Source: Photobacterium lipolyticum (GTDB lineage Bacteria; Pseudomonadota; Gammaproteobacteria; Enterobacterales; Vibrionaceae). From it: 64,000 nt of DNA. A program made the position numbers and the translations under genes. The DNA is taken from positions 175,052-239,051 of the forward strand of contig NZ_PYMC01000006.1 of the NCBI RefSeq assembly GCF_003026475.1, written 5' to 3'. Positions 60,313 through 64,000 of the stretch are shown here, in pieces (within the stretch, counting starts at the first letter, position 1; the number at the start of each line of letters is the position of its first letter). The notes below the pieces were generated by a model. It was not told the DNA's origin. It saw nothing but the letters and a program-made list of their open reading frames with translations, and searched no databases.

Positions 60313-63300
60313 ATGTGCAATTTACGGTTTTGCAATATATTAACCTTGTGGCTTGTTGTTTGCGTCGCCTACTTTAGTCAAGCTTATGCCGCGACCGAAA
60401 CGATTGGGTTTACTGACAACAGGATAACGTACAGCAGCAACCTTTCAACAGACGGACCACTACTCTATCCAACTATTGATAAAAACCCACACCCAGGACA
60501 AACTTTTACATTTCAAGTGGATGGAGTCAACGCAACCCAATTTGATTTTGTGGAAATGGGGGTGTACTCGTTTACTAGCTACATAGATTTGACCACAGGA
60601 ACCAAAGTCGTTTTTAAAAACTCGGCTGATGTGGCCATAAAAACGTTTGATTCACTGAAAGACGCAGCAAGAATGACCTCTTCCACTGACTCTAAACTCG
60701 CAGATATATTTAATTCAGTGACAACCGTAAGAAAAGTAGCAAAAATAGAATTTACAATCGTCACAGTTAATAATCAGCCGATTAGCAACGTAACGTTTAA
60801 AAATCTTCAAGTCGATTTTAGTGCTGCAGTGAATTCTACCCCAACAGGCACAGCACCAAGTGCCCCCACCGTAACTGAAGATGACACAAATGTTGCTTTG
60901 GCCGATGATATTCAAGTGACAGATGCTGACGGAGATGTCCAGACTGTTACATTTACAGTAACCGGAGGAACGCTTACTACCGGCACTACAGGTATCACCT
61001 TTGGTGGTAGTGGTAACGGTTCGGCAAGTTTTACCATTGCTGGCACTCTAGATAACATCAATGCTGCTCTTGACGCTGCAACTTTCACACCCACACCTAA
61101 TCTAACTGGCACCAATGCCGCTACAATCTCCTTTACCACCAATGATGGAAAAGTGTCTTCCAGTACTGCCTCGGTTAGTTTTGATGTAACAGCCGTTAAC
61201 GATGAGCCGACTTTGACAGCAACAGGAGCTAACCCTACATTTACTGAGAATGGTAGTGCTGCTGTTGTATTCAGCAGTGCATCGGCTTCCACTGTAGAAA
61301 GCGGTCAGACGCTCAGTGCATTGACCATGACTGTAACTAATGTAAATGACGGATCCAATGAAAGATTAAATTTGGATGGTACAGCCATTGCGCTTACACA
61401 TGGTACTTTTGGTACGACAGCTGTCAATTCGCTTAGTTACAGTGTTTCAGTGGTCGGTACAACTGCAACTCTAAGCCTAAGCGGAGGTACGCTAAGTACT
61501 TCTGACTTGCAGACCCTCATCAATGCGATTACCTATCAAAACAACAGTAATACGCCAAACACTTTAGACAGGATAGTGACCATTACCAGTTTAACTGACA
61601 GTGGTGGAACGGCTAACAGTGGGGATGATACAGCAGCTCTTGCAATAGCTTCTACTATTACGGTTAATGCCAATAATGATGTACCAACTTTAACCAGTTT
61701 TGCCAGTGTTGTTGAAACAACCACACAAAATACGGAAATAGAAATTACTCTTGCTGAATTAAAAGCGCAGGGTAATGAGGCAGACGCTGATGGAACAGTT
61801 GATGCGTTTATTGTAAACGCCTTAAGTTCTGGATCATTAAATATTGGTCCGGATTCAGGTTCTGCTACTTCCTTTAACTCATCCACTAATAAGACCATTG
61901 ATGCATCGAACAATGCCTATTGGACTCCTGCTAATAATGCTTATGGAACTTTAAATGCTTTTACTGCGACAGTTCAGGATAATAACGGTGCAGAGAGTAC
62001 AGGTGCTGTTCAAGCAGTGGTAACTGTCAATGATGTTACAAAACCCGAAATCAGCAGTATAAGCATTAGTGGTTCTCCCGCTGCTACGGAAACGTCAATC
62101 ACCTATGTCGTTATATTTACCGAGTCGGTTGTGAACGTGAGTACCGATGACTTTAGCCTAGCCCACTCTGGTAATGCCAGTGGTTCCATCGCTTCAGTAA
62201 GTGCATCTTCCGGTACAAGTATGAATGTAACAGTGAATGGTATCAGTGGAACGGGACAATTGAGGCTTGATTTAAAGGCTTCAACAAATATTGCAGATGC
62301 ATCGGCTAACACTTCACCTGATGCTTATAACTCGGGGGCTGTACACGCTGTTGATCTGGATAATCCTACGTTAAGCTCATCAGTACCTGCTGATGGAGCG
62401 AGTGGTGTTTCAGCCTCAGACAATATCACTTTAACCTTCAGTGAAAATATAGTGTTTGGTACCGGTAATATTCAAATTATCGACCTGGATGATGGTTCAA
62501 GTAACGTTATGATTGATGCAGCTTCACCAGGAACTCAAGCATCCATTTCAACTAACACCCTTACTTTGAATCCTTCCGGTGATTTGGAAGAAGGAACAAA
62601 TTATGCTGTTCAGTTGGCTGCGACTTTCATTGATGACAGCAATGGAAACAGCTATGCAGGTATTGTAGACAATACGATATTAAATTTTACAGTTGAGTCC
62701 ATTCCCACGATCGCCTTTAATGCGGTCTCCTCAAACGGTTCAGAAGCCGTTAGCAGTGCTAATTTACAAGTTGACCTTTCTGCTGCAATCAGTAGAGATG
62801 TGACAGTTGCTTATACGGTAACGGGTACGGCAGAGGGTAGTGGAACAGATTACACCTTAGTAAACGGCATTTTAACCATTGCCGCCGGAGACACCAGTAA
62901 CAACATCACCATTGCCGGTATCGTCAATGATCTGCTGGACGAGGATAACGAAACCGTTATTCTAACCCTGTCCAATCCGACCAATGCCACATTGGGCACC
63001 AACACGGTCCATACCTACACCATCAACGATAATGACGCCGCGCCGACGGTCGCCTTTACTGCAACGAGTTCCAACGGCTCGGAAGCCCTGGCCAGTGCGG
63101 ACTTGCAAGTGGATCTCTCGGCTTCCAGTGGCTTGCCTGTGACGGTTGACTACACCGTTACCGGTACCGCAAGTGGTAGCGGCACGGATTATACCCTGGC
63201 CGACGGCACCTTGACCCTTGCGGCGGGTGACGTTAATAACGACATCACCATCGCCGGTATCGTTAATGATCTGCTGGACGAGGATAATGAAACTGTTATC

Positions 63301-64000
63301 GTGACCCTGTCGAATCCAACCAATGCCAGCCTCGGCACCAATACCGTTCATACCTATACCATTAATGATGACGATGAGAGTCCAACGATCACCATCGCCA
63401 GCATTAAGCCGAGCCTGATAGCTGGTGAAACGGCCAGCCTGACCTTCACCCTGAGCGATGCCAGCCCTGACTTTGCGGTCGGGGACATCACCGTCGTAGG
63501 CGGAAGTCTCAGTGGCTTTGCCGGCAGTGGCACCACGTATACGGCGACCTTTACCCCGGACAGCGACCGAACCGCGGCAGCCACCATCGATGTGGCAGCC
63601 AATACCTTCATTGATGCGGCAGGCAACAAGAATACCGCGGCGACCCAGCTGATCATTACGCTGGATACGGCGGTGCCGAGTATCTCGGTGGCCAGCGACA
63701 AAGCCAGCCTGAAAGCCGGTGAAACGGCCAGCCTGACCTTTACCCTGAGCGAAGCCAGCCCAGACTTTGCGGTCGGGGACATCACCGTCGTCGGCGGTAG
63801 CCTCAGTGACTTTGCAGGTAGCGGTACCAGCTACAGCGCGACCTTTACCCCTGATACCGCTCGTACTGCGGCGGCCACCATCGATGTGGCAGCCAATACC
63901 TTCATTGATGCGGCAGGCAACAAGAATACCGCGGCGACCCAGCTGATCATTACGCTGGATACGGCGGTGCCGAGTATCTCGGTGGCCAGCGACAAAGCCA
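60313..64000 (+). CDS. Giant secreted Ig/cadherin/Calx-beta repeat protein, 5' part
   Basis: Opens at ATG 60313 and stays open to the window end (1229 codons), so the C-terminus is missing. Sec signal 1-26 (FSQAYA-ATE). A unique N-terminal domain (about 27-175), then cadherin-like domains ([40 protein letters not shown]), an Ig-like SbsA/Big_5 domain ([20 protein letters not shown]), two Calx-beta repeats ([30 protein letters not shown] period 339 bp), then Ig repeats of 98 aa ([23 protein letters not shown] period 294 bp, near identical). Typical of RTX/BapA-type adhesins. Secretion genes are not in view. The GC content rises clearly from about 62.88 kb. Confidence 0.88.
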   Translation, partial: MCNLRFCNILTLWLVVCVAYFSQAYAATETIGFTDNRITYSSNLSTDGPLLYPTIDKNPHPGQTFTFQVDGVNATQFDFVEMGVYSFTSYIDLTTGTKVVFKNSADVAIKTFDSLKDAARMTSSTDSKLADIFNSVTTVRKVAKIEFTIVTVNNQPISNVTFKNLQVDFSAAVNSTPTGTAPSAPTVTEDDTNVALADDIQVTDADGDVQTVTFTVTGGTLTTGTTGITFGGSGNGSASFTIAGTLDNINAALDAATFTPTPNLTGTNAATISFTTNDGKVSSSTASVSFDVTAVNDEPTLTATGANPTFTENGSAAVVFSSASASTVESGQTLSALTMTVTNVNDGSNERLNLDGTAIALTHGTFGTTAVNSLSYSVSVVGTTATLSLSGGTLSTSDLQTLINAITYQNNSNTPNTLDRIVTITSLTDSGGTANSGDDTAALAIASTITVNANNDVPTLTSFASVVETTTQNTEIEITLAELKAQGNEADADGTVDAFIVNALSSGSLNIGPDSGSATSFNSSTNKTIDASNNAYWTPANNAYGTLNAFTATVQDNNGAESTGAVQAVVTVNDVTKPEISSISISGSPAATETSITYVVIFTESVVNVSTDDFSLAHSGNASGSIASVSASSGTSMNVTVNGISGTGQLRLDLKASTNIADASANTSPDAYNSGAVHAVDLDNPTLSSSVPADGASGVSASDNITLTFSENIVFGTGNIQIIDLDDGSSNVMIDAASPGTQASISTNTLTLNPSGDLEEGTNYAVQLAATFIDDSNGNSYAGIVDNTILNFTVESIPTIAFNAVSSNGSEAVSSANLQVDLSAAISRDVTVAYTVTGTAEGSGTDYTLVNGILTIAAGDTSNNITIAGIVNDLLDEDNETVILTLSNPTNATLGTNTVHTYTINDNDAAPTVAFTATSSNGSEALASADLQVDLSASSGLPVTVDYTVTGTASGSGTDYTLADGTLTLAAGDVNNDITIAGIVNDLLDEDNETVIVTLSNPTNASLGTNTVHTYTINDDDESPTITIASIKPSLIAGETASLTFTLSDASPDFAVGDITVVGGSLSGFAGSGTTYTATFTPDSDRTAAATIDVAANTFIDAAGNKNTAATQLIITLDTAVPSISVASDKASLKAGETASLTFTLSEASPDFAVGDITVVGGSLSDFAGSGTSYSATFTPDTARTAAATIDVAANTFIDAAGNKNTAATQLIITLDTAVPSISVASDKA
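63390..64000 (+). repeat. 294-bp tandem repeats within the giant gene
   Basis: The block at 63587-63706 recurs at 63881-64000 without visible change (period 294 bp, 98 codons); other parts of the unit differ slightly (for example SDASPDF against SEASPDF). Recent duplication or gene conversion is implied; more copies probably lie beyond the window. Confidence 0.9.

Noticed and set aside
60579..63785. A series of minus-strand ORFs (60-143 codons) opposite the giant gene
   Set aside because: They are low-complexity Val/Ala/Leu shadows of the repetitive plus-strand gene, have no ribosome sites and no family features.
1..64000. tRNA, rRNA, CRISPR array or insertion sequence
   Set aside because: None recognised on reading; repeats seen are short palindromic elements without transposase genes or spaced identical units.

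Overview
The window reads as chromosomal DNA of a marine gamma-proteobacterium, most likely Vibrionaceae (Photobacterium/Vibrio relatives). The reasons are the NhaD antiporter, MsrPQ, an Lpp/LD-transpeptidase pair, enterobacterial-type yge genes, and several families of short dispersed palindromic repeats. This is family-level inference; no rRNA or tRNA gene was found to anchor it. Gene density is high and all recognised genes look native except around 57-64 kb, where composition and content suggest an accessory region.

Layout. (1) 1-4975, minus strand: ribose operon rbsD-A-C-B-K, with rbsK running off the left edge, a LacI-type operator upstream, and a dispersed repeat between rbsB and rbsK. 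(2) 5.3-7.8 kb: modE, a divergent DsrE-like gene and a DUF4382-type lipoprotein. (3) 7.9-22.1 kb: a sigma54 activator (YgeV-like), a sigma54 promoter, then ygeW-ygeX-ygeY-hyuA-carbamate kinase, followed by a GltD-like iron-sulfur flavoprotein and a pyruvate:ferredoxin/flavodoxin oxidoreductase. Together these can turn a ureide or hydantoin-type intermediate into carbamoyl phosphate (ATP), ammonia, pyruvate, acetyl-CoA and reduced electron carriers. This resembles the anaerobic purine/urate cluster of enteric bacteria, but without ssnA, xdhD or ygfK in the window. (4) 22.5-28 kb: malic enzyme, a 55-aa protein, an unusual P-type ATPase and a single-domain asparaginase-like protein.

(5) 28.3-34.8 kb: an apparent envelope-spanning system: exported helical protein, MacB/LolD-type ATPase, FtsX-type permease, LolA-like periplasmic protein and outer-membrane barrel, with a LytS/LytTR two-component pair. 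(6) 35-42 kb: small hypothetical, aromatic/aspartate aminotransferase, GNAT-like protein, then a second LytS/LytTR pair with an ABC ATPase whose catalytic motifs have decayed, a miniature FtsX permease and a coiled-coil protein. (7) 42.5-56.7 kb: SgrR-type regulator, NhaD, small outer-membrane proteins, threonine aldolase, MATE exporter, MsrPQ, LD-transpeptidase convergent with Lpp, and the copper proteins PCu(A)C and SCO1.

(8) 57-64 kb: remnant of an aspartyl/asparaginyl beta-hydroxylase, a PRMT-like methyltransferase, a formyltransferase-fold enzyme, a phage-tail-collar (MdpB-type) protein, and the first 1229 codons of a giant secreted Ig/cadherin/Calx-beta repeat protein that continues beyond the window. 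This last group is the best candidate for an undescribed system: modifying enzymes next to a tail-fibre-like protein and a giant adhesin.
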